DNA of 26,863 bases, from positions 1-26,863 of the forward strand of contig DATCYZ010000108.1 of assembly GCA_036526195.1 (NCBI GenBank), in the 5' to 3' direction. This stretch comes from DATCYZ01 sp036526195 (GTDB lineage Bacteria > Pseudomonadota > Gammaproteobacteria > Burkholderiales > SG8-39). Positions 1 through 6,452 of this stretch are shown piece after piece (within the stretch, counting starts at the first letter, position 1; the number at the start of each line of letters is the position of its first letter). The translations under genes were made by a program, and so were the position numbers. The notes under the pieces are model-generated. The model worked only from the letters and a program-made list of their open reading frames with translations, had not been told where the DNA came from and did no database searches.

Positions 1-58
1 GGTCTGACCCCTTTTTCATCGACCGCCTGAGCCCGGAAATGGGGTCTGACCCCTTTTC
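1..58. repeat. Palindromic terminator-like repeat, cluster A (two copies)
   Basis: Two copies of the GGGGTCTGACCCC core with flanking A and T runs lie at about 1-17 (cut by the window edge) and 36-58. The 18-base spacer between them resembles the spacer between two copies at 26591-26657: both start ATCGACC and end CCGG. Each copy can fold into a G/C hairpin followed by a T run on either strand, the form of a bidirectional intrinsic terminator. The glycosidase gene on the minus strand is read through copy two and stops inside copy one. Confidence 0.85.
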
Positions 59-1236
59 CCGTCCAGTGCCTGCTTCGCCATCAGGAACCCGGCGGCGTTC
101 CAGGACTGGCGCGGCATGCCGCGGGCGGCGCCGGTCCGGCCATGGAACCATTCCATGAAGGCCCAGCCGCCGCGGGCGTTGGCTACGGCCAGCCGCGCGA
201 GGTCGCGCGTGGCCTGCGCGCGCAGGCCGTTGGCAGCGAGCGCCGCCACCCAAAAGCCGCCGATCATCGTCCACACCCCGCCGTTGTGATACTGGTGCGC
301 GAGGTTCTGCCGGTGCCGGTCCATGTAAGGCCGCCAGCGCGGGTCGCGCCGCGCAATCGGCTCGCACACCGCGCGCACCGGCCAGGGCTGGTTCACCTTC
401 TCACGCAGCAGCGCCCGCAGCACGCTGCGGCTGCGCGCCTTGTCGGCGAGCCCGAAGAGCACGGCGAGCAGGTTGCCGAAGACGTCGCCCTCGTCGCCCC
501 AGCTGGCGAGGTTCACGTAGCTCAGGTACAGGCTGCGATGCTGCTGGCGGCGGATCACGTAGTCGGTCAACAGGCGGATGCGGCGGAACTCGGGCACGTC
601 GTGCGCGCCCGGATGGAAGAGCTGGTTGAAGTGGCGCCGCGTCGCAGCCGCGCCCTCGAGGCCGTAGAGGCGCTTCACCCGGTACCACAGCGCATTGGTG
701 TAGAGCACGAAACCCGAGCGCGGCATGATGTCGGCCCAGTCGCTCGCCTCGTTCTGCGAGAGCAGCCGGATCACCGGGTGCTCCTGCGCCTCGAGCCATG
801 CGATCGCGCGTCGCGCCCGCGGTGCGAGGCGCCGCACGGCACCGCGTTCCCGGCCGCTGCGCGCAAGCGCATCGAGCGCGATCAGCCACCAGAGCGTGGA
901 ATCGATGCAACCGACGTACCAGAAGTCGGCCACGTCGGCTTCCAGGTCGACGAACTTCGGCAATTGCCCGTTCGAGGCCTGGCGCGCCGCCAGCGATTCG
1001 AGGCTTGCATGCGCGCCGCGCACGAGGACCGGATCACCGGATGCGACCATGGCGAGCGCGCAGATCGCGGCGTCGCGCCCGAACACGCAGTGATAGCTGC
1101 GGCTGCGCGCAAGCGCGCCCGGCGCGGCGGCGCGCATGCCGCCCGGCGCGAGGTTCTCGCGCAGCAGCGCGAGCGCCTCCTGTTCGCACTTCGCCACCTG
1201 GCCGCGCCGGTTGACGATCCTGTTCACCGTCTGCAT
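16..1236 (-). CDS. GH100 / amylo-alpha-1,6-glucosidase-like glycoside hydrolase
   Basis: About 406 residues. The sequence looks like an alpha/alpha-barrel glycosidase of the neutral invertase (GH100) or glycogen-debranching type. Landmarks are YHCVFGRD near residue 50, DSTLWW near 115, SDWADIMPRSGF near 165, YHNGGVWTMIGGFW near 330 and SWNAAGF near 385. A cytoplasmic role in cleaving sucrose or alpha-glucan is plausible, but the substrate cannot be read from sequence. The open frame continues upstream to 2037, antisense to hslO. I place the start at the ATG at 1236 because recognisable protein begins soon after it; an ATG near 1140 is an alternative. The start lies 9 bp from the divergent hslO start. 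The last 15 or so residues (KRGQTPF and on) are encoded by the palindromic repeat, so the native stop seems lost or replaced. Confidence 0.75.
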   Translation of the reverse strand: MQTVNRIVNRRGQVAKCEQEALALLRENLAPGGMRAAAPGALARSRSYHCVFGRDAAICALAMVASGDPVLVRGAHASLESLAARQASNGQLPKFVDLEADVADFWYVGCIDSTLWWLIALDALARSGRERGAVRRLAPRARRAIAWLEAQEHPVIRLLSQNEASDWADIMPRSGFVLYTNALWYRVKRLYGLEGAAATRRHFNQLFHPGAHDVPEFRRIRLLTDYVIRRQQHRSLYLSYVNLASWGDEGDVFGNLLAVLFGLADKARSRSVLRALLREKVNQPWPVRAVCEPIARRDPRWRPYMDRHRQNLAHQYHNGGVWTMIGGFWVAALAANGLRAQATRDLARLAVANARGGWAFMEWFHGRTGAARGMPRQSWNAAGFLMAKQALDGKRGQTPFPGSGGR

Positions 1237-1245
1237 TCTGACCCC

Positions 1246-2103
1246 ATGGACAACAACGTGGTGCAGCGCTTCCTGTTCGAAGACCTCGATATCCGGGGGC
1301 GCCTGGTCGTGCTGCAGGGCGCCTGGCGCGAGATGCTCGCCGGGCGACGCTATTCGCCCGACGTCGTCGGGCTGCTCGGTCACACGACCGCGCTCGCCGT
1401 GCTGCTCGGCGCCCATCGAAAGGATACCGCGCGCCTCACGCTGCAGGTGCAGGGATCCGGACCGGTGCGACTCCTGGTCGCCGACTGCGATCCGGAACTG
1501 CGCATCCGCGGCATGGCGCAGGTCGACCCGGACGCCCCCGAAGGCAGCGCGCGCGCCTTGCTCGGCGACGGCCGGCTCGCGCTGACGCTCGAGGATGCGA
1601 GGAGCGGCCAGCTCTACCAGAGCCTCGTGCCGCTCGAGGGCGAGATGATGGCCGAGATCTTCGCGCATTACCTCGCGCAGTCCGAGCAACGCGATGCCGC
1701 CCTGCAGTTGCACGCGGACACGCAATCCCTGTCCGGCCTGATGCTGGAGAAACTCCCCGGGGCCGACGCGCGGGATCCGGACGGCTGGGCGCGGATCACC
1801 CAGCTCGCGGCGACCTTGCGTCCCGGAGAGGCATCGACTCTGTCGCCCCAAGACCTGCTCACCCGGCTGTTTCCGGACGAACTCCTGCGCGTCTACCCGC
1901 AGGACGAAGTGCGTTACCACTGCCCGTACGATCCCTCGAAGGTCGAGGACATGCTGCGCAGCCTCGGCCGTGCCGAGGTCGACGGCATCCTCGCCGAGCA
2001 CGGCGAAGTCGTGATCCGCAATGAGATCTGCAACCACGTCTACCGCTTCGACGGCGATGCCGTGGCTGCCCTGTTCGCGCGCCCGGCGGCACCCGGTCGC
2101 TGA
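1246..2103 (+). CDS. hslO: Hsp33 redox-regulated chaperone, with half of the zinc ligands missing
   Basis: 285 residues, the usual length for Hsp33, a cytosolic holdase that is activated when oxidation releases zinc from four cysteines near the C-terminus. The N-terminus (QRFLFEDLDIRGRLV), the AQSEQ segment near 145 and the EVDGILAEHGEV linker near 244-255 identify the family. The C-terminal zinc site is changed: the usual CXC is YHC (224-226) and the usual CXXC is NEIC (259-262), so only C226 and C262 remain. The zinc switch is therefore probably altered or absent, although the chaperone core looks intact. The ATG at 1246 matches the family N-terminus; no clear Shine-Dalgarno is seen. It converges on the MaoC-like gene across two repeat copies. 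Confidence 0.92.
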   Translation: MDNNVVQRFLFEDLDIRGRLVVLQGAWREMLAGRRYSPDVVGLLGHTTALAVLLGAHRKDTARLTLQVQGSGPVRLLVADCDPELRIRGMAQVDPDAPEGSARALLGDGRLALTLEDARSGQLYQSLVPLEGEMMAEIFAHYLAQSEQRDAALQLHADTQSLSGLMLEKLPGADARDPDGWARITQLAATLRPGEASTLSPQDLLTRLFPDELLRVYPQDEVRYHCPYDPSKVEDMLRSLGRAEVDGILAEHGEVVIRNEICNHVYRFDGDAVAALFARPAAPGR

Positions 2104-2114
2104 TCCGTGCTCGT

Positions 2115-2182
2115 GAAAAAAGGGGGGCAGGCCCCGATTCCGCGGAAGGCGGCGCAGAAAAAAGGGGTCTGACCCCTTTTTC
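2115..2182. repeat. Palindromic terminator-like repeat, cluster B (two copies)
   Basis: A degenerate copy (core GGGGGGCAGGCCCC, 2115-2138) and a good copy (2157-2182) fill the gap between the convergent hslO and MaoC-like genes. The T run of the good copy ends in TCA, which is the minus-strand TGA stop of the MaoC-like gene. The spacer contains GGAAGGCGGCGC, similar to spacers in clusters C and F. Position and structure suit a bidirectional terminator. Confidence 0.85.
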
Positions 2183-2636
2183 AGCGCTTCAGGTACATCT
2201 GCCGCCCGATCATGGACAGCACCACTTCATCGGCTTGGTTGAGGAGTTCCCAGCGGAAGGTGACGGTGCCGCGGTTGGCCCTGGTCTGCGACGGCGTGCT
2301 TTGCAGCACGGTGGCGCGAAAGCGCAGCGTGTCGCCGGGCCGCACCGGTCGCAGGAATCGCAGTTCGTCGATGCCGGGCGAGCCGACGCAGGAGGATTCG
2401 TTCAGGTAGGCGTCGCACATCATGCGCATCGCCACGCAGCAGGACTGCCAGCCCGAGGCGATCAGGCCGCCGAAGGGCGTGGCCTTCGCGGCTTCCGGGT
2501 CGACGTGGTAGCGCTGCGGGTCCCACTGGCTTGCGAAGGCGATGATCTCGTCTTCGCTGAGCGATCGCGCGCCGTGTTCGCGTACCTGGCCGGGTGCGAA
2601 GTCCTCCCAGAATAGCCGGATGTCGGGTGCGGGCAT
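2181..2636 (-). CDS. MaoC-family (hot-dog) dehydratase
   Basis: 151 residues, a single hot-dog domain of the MaoC/(R)-specific enoyl-CoA hydratase type. The catalytic segment is seen at WDPQRYHVDPEAA, with D39 and H44 as the likely Asp/His pair, followed by the GGLIASG helix start. Known members hydrate enoyl-CoA or related thioesters; the substrate here is unknown. The frame is open upstream, but the ATG at 2636 begins the family N-terminus and lies 5 bp after the LysR gene stop, so both genes are probably co-transcribed and translationally coupled. The stop codon coincides with the end of a palindromic repeat. Confidence 0.85.
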   Translation of the reverse strand: MPAPDIRLFWEDFAPGQVREHGARSLSEDEIIAFASQWDPQRYHVDPEAAKATPFGGLIASGWQSCCVAMRMMCDAYLNESSCVGSPGIDELRFLRPVRPGDTLRFRATVLQSTPSQTRANRGTVTFRWELLNQADEVVLSMIGRQMYLKR

Positions 2637-2641
2637 GCCCG

Positions 2642-3565
2642 TCACGTTACCGCAGCTTCGGCAGGCTCGCGCGCATCGCGCGCCGCAGTCAGCCCCCAGG
2701 CCTCCCGCAAGGCCCCGGTCAGCGCGATGATCAGCGGGTCGTCCGTGCGGTCCGCGCGATGGATGAACCACAGCGGGACGCTCGGGCCTGCGGCGTCGAG
2801 CACCACGACTTCCCCCGCCGCTTCTTTCTCGCGCGCGAGTTCCTCGCGCATCAGCGACAGGCCGAGGCCGGAGGCCACCAGCGTCGAGATCACGTACTCG
2901 TTGTCGGCTTCGACCACGCGCTCCGGCGCGACGCCGTTGGCGCGGAACAGCGCGCGCGCGATCCCGCGCAGCGTGCTCGAAGGCAGCGTCAGCACCCAGG
3001 GCAGCGCCGCAAGCGCCTTCCAGTCCGCATCGCGCACCCGCGCGGCCCAGGCCGCGGGCGCGACCACCCGGTACTGCATCTCGGCCAGCCGCACGCCGCG
3101 AATCTCGGGTTGCGAGAGCGCACCGAAATAGAAGCTTGCGTCGAGCTCGCCCGAGCGCACCGCATCCATCGCCTCGCCGCTCACCTCGTGGTGCAGTTCG
3201 AGGTCGATGCCCGGGTAGCGTTCGGTGGTACGCGACAGGAACGCGCCAAGGCGCAGCGTATCCGGGTCGATCACGGTGCCGACGCGAAGGCGGCCTTCGA
3301 CCTCGCCCTTGAGGGCACGCGCCGCATTGCGCATCGCTGCGGCGGCCGCCAGTACGCGCTCGGCATGCTGCACGAGTTCGCGCCCGGCGTGGGTCGGCAG
3401 CATGCCGTTCGAGCTGCGCTCGAACAGCTTCACGCCGAGTTCCTCCTCGAGGACGCGCACATGGGCGCTCACCGCGGGCTGGCTCAGGTGCAGGCCCTCG
3501 GCGGCACGGGTGAGGTGCCCCGCTTGCGCCACCGCGGCCAGCGATCGTAGTTGGTACAGCTCCAT
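2642..3565 (-). CDS. LysR-family transcriptional regulator
   Basis: 307 residues, normal for LysR-type regulators. The winged helix-turn-helix occupies residues 1-60 (MELYQLRSLAAVAQAGHLTRAAEGLHLSQPAVS), and the effector-binding domain follows from about residue 90 (GRLRVGT). A GGAGG ribosome-binding site is placed about 10 bases before the ATG at 3565. It is the first gene of a unit with the MaoC-like hydratase and faces the small gene at 3749 across a 183-bp AT-rich spacer that contains a dyad operator, the classic divergent LysR layout. It probably controls the divergent gene, itself, or both; the effector is unknown. Confidence 0.93.
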   Translation of the reverse strand: MELYQLRSLAAVAQAGHLTRAAEGLHLSQPAVSAHVRVLEEELGVKLFERSSNGMLPTHAGRELVQHAERVLAAAAAMRNAARALKGEVEGRLRVGTVIDPDTLRLGAFLSRTTERYPGIDLELHHEVSGEAMDAVRSGELDASFYFGALSQPEIRGVRLAEMQYRVVAPAAWAARVRDADWKALAALPWVLTLPSSTLRGIARALFRANGVAPERVVEADNEYVISTLVASGLGLSLMREELAREKEAAGEVVVLDAAGPSVPLWFIHRADRTDDPLIIALTGALREAWGLTAARDAREPAEAAVT

Positions 3566-3653
3566 CAGCAGGGCCCCTCCAGCGGGCCGGAATCGTCTTT
3601 CACATGCCTATATTGCATTGCAACACAATGGGTTAGCGTCATTACCCAGACTG

Positions 3654-3677
3654 ATCGTAACCATTTGATATTACGAT
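3654..3677. promoter_or_regulatory. Inverted-repeat operator, likely LysR site
   Basis: A perfect 7-bp inverted repeat, ATCGTAA-N10-TTACGAT, sits in the LysR divergent spacer and directly abuts the -35 box of the promoter for the gene at 3749. This is a natural place for an activator or repressor contact, centred near -47 of the inferred start. A second, shorter dyad (CATTG-N5-CAATG, 3616-3630) lies nearer to the LysR gene. Assignment to this LysR protein is inference from position. Confidence 0.6.
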
Positions 3678-3706
3678 TTGAAATACATTATACGCATCCC
3701 TATATT
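3678..3706 (+). promoter_or_regulatory. Sigma70-type promoter for the small gene at 3749
   Basis: TTGAAA (3678-3683), a 17-bp spacer, then TATATT (3701-3706). An overlapping alternative is TTGATA (3665-3670) with TTATAC 17 bp on. The surrounding 120 bp are strikingly AT-rich for this window. An AAGGA ribosome-binding site at 3738-3742 lies 6 bases before the ATG at 3749, giving a leader of about 35 nt. Confidence 0.75.
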
Positions 3707-3748
3707 GTTATCGTGCGGCGCAACATCAAGGCGCCATAAGGAAACACG

Positions 3749-4081
3749 ATGAACACCGGCATTCCCCTGTACGAAGGCGACGGACACTTCCACCGCCCCG
3801 CCACCCCCAGCCTGCTCCAGGACGGCGCCACGGCGCGCGCGACCAAGCGCACGCCGCTGACGACCGAGGCCCTGGTCTCGATCGAACTGCAGGCGCGGCG
3901 CCTGCGCGCGGCCACGATCCAGACGATGCTGGCCCGGTTCTACGACTGGATCGGACAGCGCTCCCGCGAGGTCCTGCGCGGACGCGCCGAGGCCTATCTC
4001 GGCCGGTCCACCGACGTGGCGGACCTCGAGCGCCGGATGCGCCTGATCGAACGTCCCGAGCGGATGCGCATCTTCGGCTGA
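3749..4081 (+). CDS. Small conserved hypothetical protein, DUF3563-like C-terminus
   Basis: 110 residues, no signal peptide or membrane segment. The C-terminal stretch AYLGRSTDVADLERRMRLIERP resembles the short DUF3563 proteins common in beta- and alphaproteobacteria, where a similar sequence follows an aromatic/basic helix; here FYDWIGQRSREVLRGR precedes it. The N-terminal half (GIPLYEGDGHFHRPATP) is polar and probably disordered. Its function is unknown. The strong promoter, good ribosome-binding site and divergent LysR regulator suggest regulated, high expression. The family call is tentative; that it is a real gene is well supported by its start signals. Confidence 0.7.
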   Translation: MNTGIPLYEGDGHFHRPATPSLLQDGATARATKRTPLTTEALVSIELQARRLRAATIQTMLARFYDWIGQRSREVLRGRAEAYLGRSTDVADLERRMRLIERPERMRIFG

Positions 4082-4101
4082 TCAACCCCGGATCCAGACG
4101 T

Positions 4102-4165
4102 GCCGGGCGTCCCTGCGGCGGCGGGTTCCTCCTCCCTCCTCCTCCGCTGACGCAGGACGCCCGGC
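4102..4165 (+). terminator. Long GC-rich hairpin after the small gene
   Basis: Arms 4102-4116 and 4152-4165 are complementary over 14 pairs with one bulge (GCCGGGCGTCC...GGACGCCCGGC) and enclose a C/T-rich loop of about 35 bases. It starts 20 bp after the stop of the gene at 3749. There is no T run after it, so it may be a transcript end or stabiliser and not a standard intrinsic terminator. Confidence 0.45.
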
Positions 4166-4201
4166 GCGCCCCTGGACCGCCGGGCGCGCGGCGCGGCGCG
4201 G

Positions 4202-4207
4202 TACACT
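4202..4207 (+). promoter_or_regulatory. Putative -10 box, near-leaderless transcript
   Basis: TACACT ends 9 bases before the ATG at 4217, so transcription would begin about 3 nt before the start codon. No Shine-Dalgarno is present and no good -35 box was found. The same TACACT/TAGACT box precedes several other genes in the window. Confidence 0.45.
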
Positions 4208-4216
4208 GCGCCTCCG

Positions 4217-5197
4217 ATGCGCGCCTACCGTCTCCTCCCGAAAACCGATTCCGTCACCGTTGAAGCGTACGAGGCCCCGCAGCCGGTTGCAGCGGCCGGG
4301 CAGGTGCTCGTGCGCATGCAGGCCGCCGGCCTGAATCGCGGCGAACTGATCCCGGCGCACGGCCTGGCCGCGCCCGGGGCGCCGAAACCCGCCGGCATGG
4401 AAGGCGCGGGCATCGTGGAAGCCGTTGGCGCGGGCGTCACGAAGTTCGCACCGGGCGCGCCCGTCATGGGCCGCTGCGCCGGCGCATTCGCGGAATTCGC
4501 GCTCATGGATGCCCGCGAGGCCATGGCGAAGCCCGAGGCCCTGTCCTGGGAGGCCGCCGCCGCGGTGCCGATCACCTATGCGGTGGTGCACGACATGCTG
4601 GTTGCGCAGGGCCGCATCGCCGCGGGCGAGTGGCTGCTGGTGGCGGGCATCACCTCGGGCGTCGGCGTCGCGGCACTGCAGGTGGCGCACCTCTACGGCG
4701 CGAAAGTGATCGGCACCTCGGGCTCGGGCGCCAAGCTCGGTCGGCTCAAGGCGCTCGGCCTCGACCTTGCCCTGTGCACGCGCAAGCCCGATTTCCATGA
4801 CGCAGTGATGAAGGCCACCGGCGGACGCGGCGCCAACCTCACGGTGAACGCAGTCGGCGGCTCGGTGTTCACCGAATGCGTGCGCGCCAGCGCCTACGCC
4901 GGGCGCATCGCCTTCGTCGGCTACGTCGACGGCGTGCTGAAGGCGGAACTCGACCTCGATGCGCTGCACGTCAAGCGCCTGCGCATCTTCGGCGTCTCGA
5001 ACAAGATCCGCCCGGCGCCAGAACGCGTCGCCGGCATCGAGGCCTGCGCGAAGGACCTGCTGCCCGCCTTCGCCGACGGGCGGCTCAAGCCGCTGGTCGA
5101 TCGTGTCTTCGACTTCGGCCAGCTCGCCGAGGCGAAAGCCTTCATGGATTCGAACGCGCATGTCGGCAAGATCGTGCTGCGCATCGAGGGCCGCTGA
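4217..5197 (+). CDS. Zinc-independent MDR quinone oxidoreductase
   Basis: 326 residues, medium-chain dehydrogenase/reductase fold: a GroES-like domain (about 1-120) with LNRGELIPAHG and MEGAGIVEAVGAGV, then a Rossmann domain with the cofactor loop GITSGVGVAALQVAHLYGAKVIGTSGS near 145-170. The structural and catalytic zinc cysteines of alcohol dehydrogenases are missing, so it belongs with the QOR/NADPH:quinone reductase group that reduces quinones or enones with NADPH. The ATG at 4217 gives the exact family N-terminus (MRAYRLL). It overlaps the SUMF1 gene by 38 bp if that gene starts at 5160. Confidence 0.9.
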   Translation: MRAYRLLPKTDSVTVEAYEAPQPVAAAGQVLVRMQAAGLNRGELIPAHGLAAPGAPKPAGMEGAGIVEAVGAGVTKFAPGAPVMGRCAGAFAEFALMDAREAMAKPEALSWEAAAAVPITYAVVHDMLVAQGRIAAGEWLLVAGITSGVGVAALQVAHLYGAKVIGTSGSGAKLGRLKALGLDLALCTRKPDFHDAVMKATGGRGANLTVNAVGGSVFTECVRASAYAGRIAFVGYVDGVLKAELDLDALHVKRLRIFGVSNKIRPAPERVAGIEACAKDLLPAFADGRLKPLVDRVFDFGQLAEAKAFMDSNAHVGKIVLRIEGR

Positions 5198-5978
5198 AAC
5201 GCTGCGCCCCCGGGGCCGGATCACGGCCCTGCTGCTGGTCCTCACATTCGCGAGCCATGCCGCCGAACAGGTGACCGTGCCGGCCGGCGATTTCCTCATG
5301 GGCAGTGATGACGGCCCTGCCGACGAGCAACCGCGCCATCGCGTGACGCTCGCCGCGTTCTCGATCGACCGCCTGCCGGTCACCAACGCCGCCTTCGCGC
5401 GTTTTCTCGACGCCGTCGGGCCGCGCGCCGCGGATGGTGCAAGGCTGTACGACGACGACGATCGCGATGCGCGCATCCACCGTCGCGCGGGCCGTTGGCA
5501 CGCCGACGACGGCTATGCAGACCACCCGGTGGTCGAGGCGAGCTGGCTGGGCGCACTGCGCTACTGCGCGTGGCGTGGGGCGCGCCTGCCCACCGAAGCC
5601 GAATGGGAGAAGGCCGCGCGCGGCACCGCGGACGCGCGCTTTCCGTGGGGCGAGGCGGCGCCGGACGCGAGCCGCGCGCGCTTCAACGCCGGCTGGAACG
5701 AGACCGCGCCGGTGGGCACGCATCCGGCTGGCGCGAGCCCCTTCGGTGCGCTCGACATGGCGGGCAACGTCTGGGAATGGGTCTCGAGCGCCTACCGGCC
5801 CTATCCCTACGATGCGCAGGACGGTCGCGAGGACCCGGCGCCCGGTCCGGTGCGCGGGACGCGCGGCGGCGGGCACGATTCGCCACCCGCGGACCTGACC
5901 ACGACGCAGCGCGGCCGGACGCTGTCGCGTAACCCCGTCGCGGGTCACCACAACATCGGCTTTCGCTGCGCGCGCTAG
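5160..5978 (+). CDS. Secreted SUMF1/FGE-sulfatase-domain protein
   Basis: About 272 residues. A hydrophobic signal-peptide core (ITALLLVLTFASHA, cleavage likely before AEQ) precedes a SUMF1 domain that begins VPAGDFLMGS. Hallmarks are NAAFARFLD, RLPTEAEWEKAARG, FPWG, DMAGNVWEWV and the terminal IGFRCAR. The cysteine pair of true formylglycine-generating enzymes, normally between RGGS and GFR, is absent (RGGGHDSPP...), so formylglycine synthesis is unlikely and a binding or structural role in the periplasm is more plausible. The start is unclear: the only near in-frame standard codon is the ATG at 5160 inside the upstream gene; a CTG at 5202, 11 bases after GAGGG, would give a neater signal peptide. 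The stop TAG forms part of the next gene's -10 box. Confidence 0.8.
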   Translation: MSARSCCASRAAETLRPRGRITALLLVLTFASHAAEQVTVPAGDFLMGSDDGPADEQPRHRVTLAAFSIDRLPVTNAAFARFLDAVGPRAADGARLYDDDDRDARIHRRAGRWHADDGYADHPVVEASWLGALRYCAWRGARLPTEAEWEKAARGTADARFPWGEAAPDASRARFNAGWNETAPVGTHPAGASPFGALDMAGNVWEWVSSAYRPYPYDAQDGREDPAPGPVRGTRGGGHDSPPADLTTTQRGRTLSRNPVAGHHNIGFRCAR

Positions 5979-5981
5979 ACT
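5976..5981 (+). promoter_or_regulatory. Putative -10 box for the BON lipoprotein gene
   Basis: TAGACT overlaps the TAG stop of the SUMF1 gene. Transcription would start near 5988, giving a leader of about 28 nt with GAGGAA at 6002-6007, 9 bases before the ATG at 6017. No convincing -35 box was found. Confidence 0.45.
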
Positions 5982-6016
5982 GCGGGCTTGAACGAATCGA
6001 TGAGGAACCAACGCCC

Positions 6017-6412
6017 ATGCGCGCTCTGAACGCTTGCCTTTGCGCCCTCGCCCTTGCCTTCGGTCTCGCGGCCTGCGGCGAGGACAAGAAGCCCGCCCCG
6101 GCCTCCGCACCGGCTGCGCCGTCCGTTCCGGCCGCCGCGCCCGCCGCACCGGTCGCCGCCCCTGCGACCGCACCTGCCCCGGCGCCTGTGGCTGACGCCG
6201 GCAAGGCGCTCGCCGCGAAGGTCAAGGCGGTGCTCGTCGGCAACAAGGACATCCCCGGGCACCAGATCGACGTCACGGTGAAGGACGGCGTGGTCGCGCT
6301 CTGGGGCACCGTCGGCGACAAGACCGAGATCGAGAAGGCCCTGGCCTCGGCGCGCGGCGTCGAGGGGGTGAAGGCGGTGGAGAACAACCTGAAGGTGGTG
6401 CGCGGGTCCTGA
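6017..6412 (+). CDS. BON-domain lipoprotein
   Basis: 131 residues. A lipoprotein signal peptide ends at the lipobox LAAC (Cys near residue 20), followed by an Ala/Pro-rich linker (about 25-60) and one BON domain (about 65-130) with the typical GVVALWGTVGD and GVEGVKAVENNLKV segments. BON proteins such as OsmY bind the membrane or its envelope partners and often respond to osmotic or envelope stress. The GAGGAA ribosome-binding site supports the start. It converges on the enolase-type gene with only 40 bp between stops. Confidence 0.88.
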   Translation: MRALNACLCALALAFGLAACGEDKKPAPASAPAAPSVPAAAPAAPVAAPATAPAPAPVADAGKALAAKVKAVLVGNKDIPGHQIDVTVKDGVVALWGTVGDKTEIEKALASARGVEGVKAVENNLKVVRGS

Positions 6413-6452
6413 GCAGTGCGGTTCGCAGCGGCCTGACGCCGGTCCCGCTGCC

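Noticed and set aside
1237..2037. N-terminal extension of the glycosidase frame
   Set aside because: This part is antisense to hslO and shows no family similarity; glycosidase sequence begins after the ATG at 1236.
5160..5978. True formylglycine-generating enzyme for sulfatases
   Set aside because: The catalytic cysteines expected before the final GFR segment are absent, and no sulfatase gene is near.
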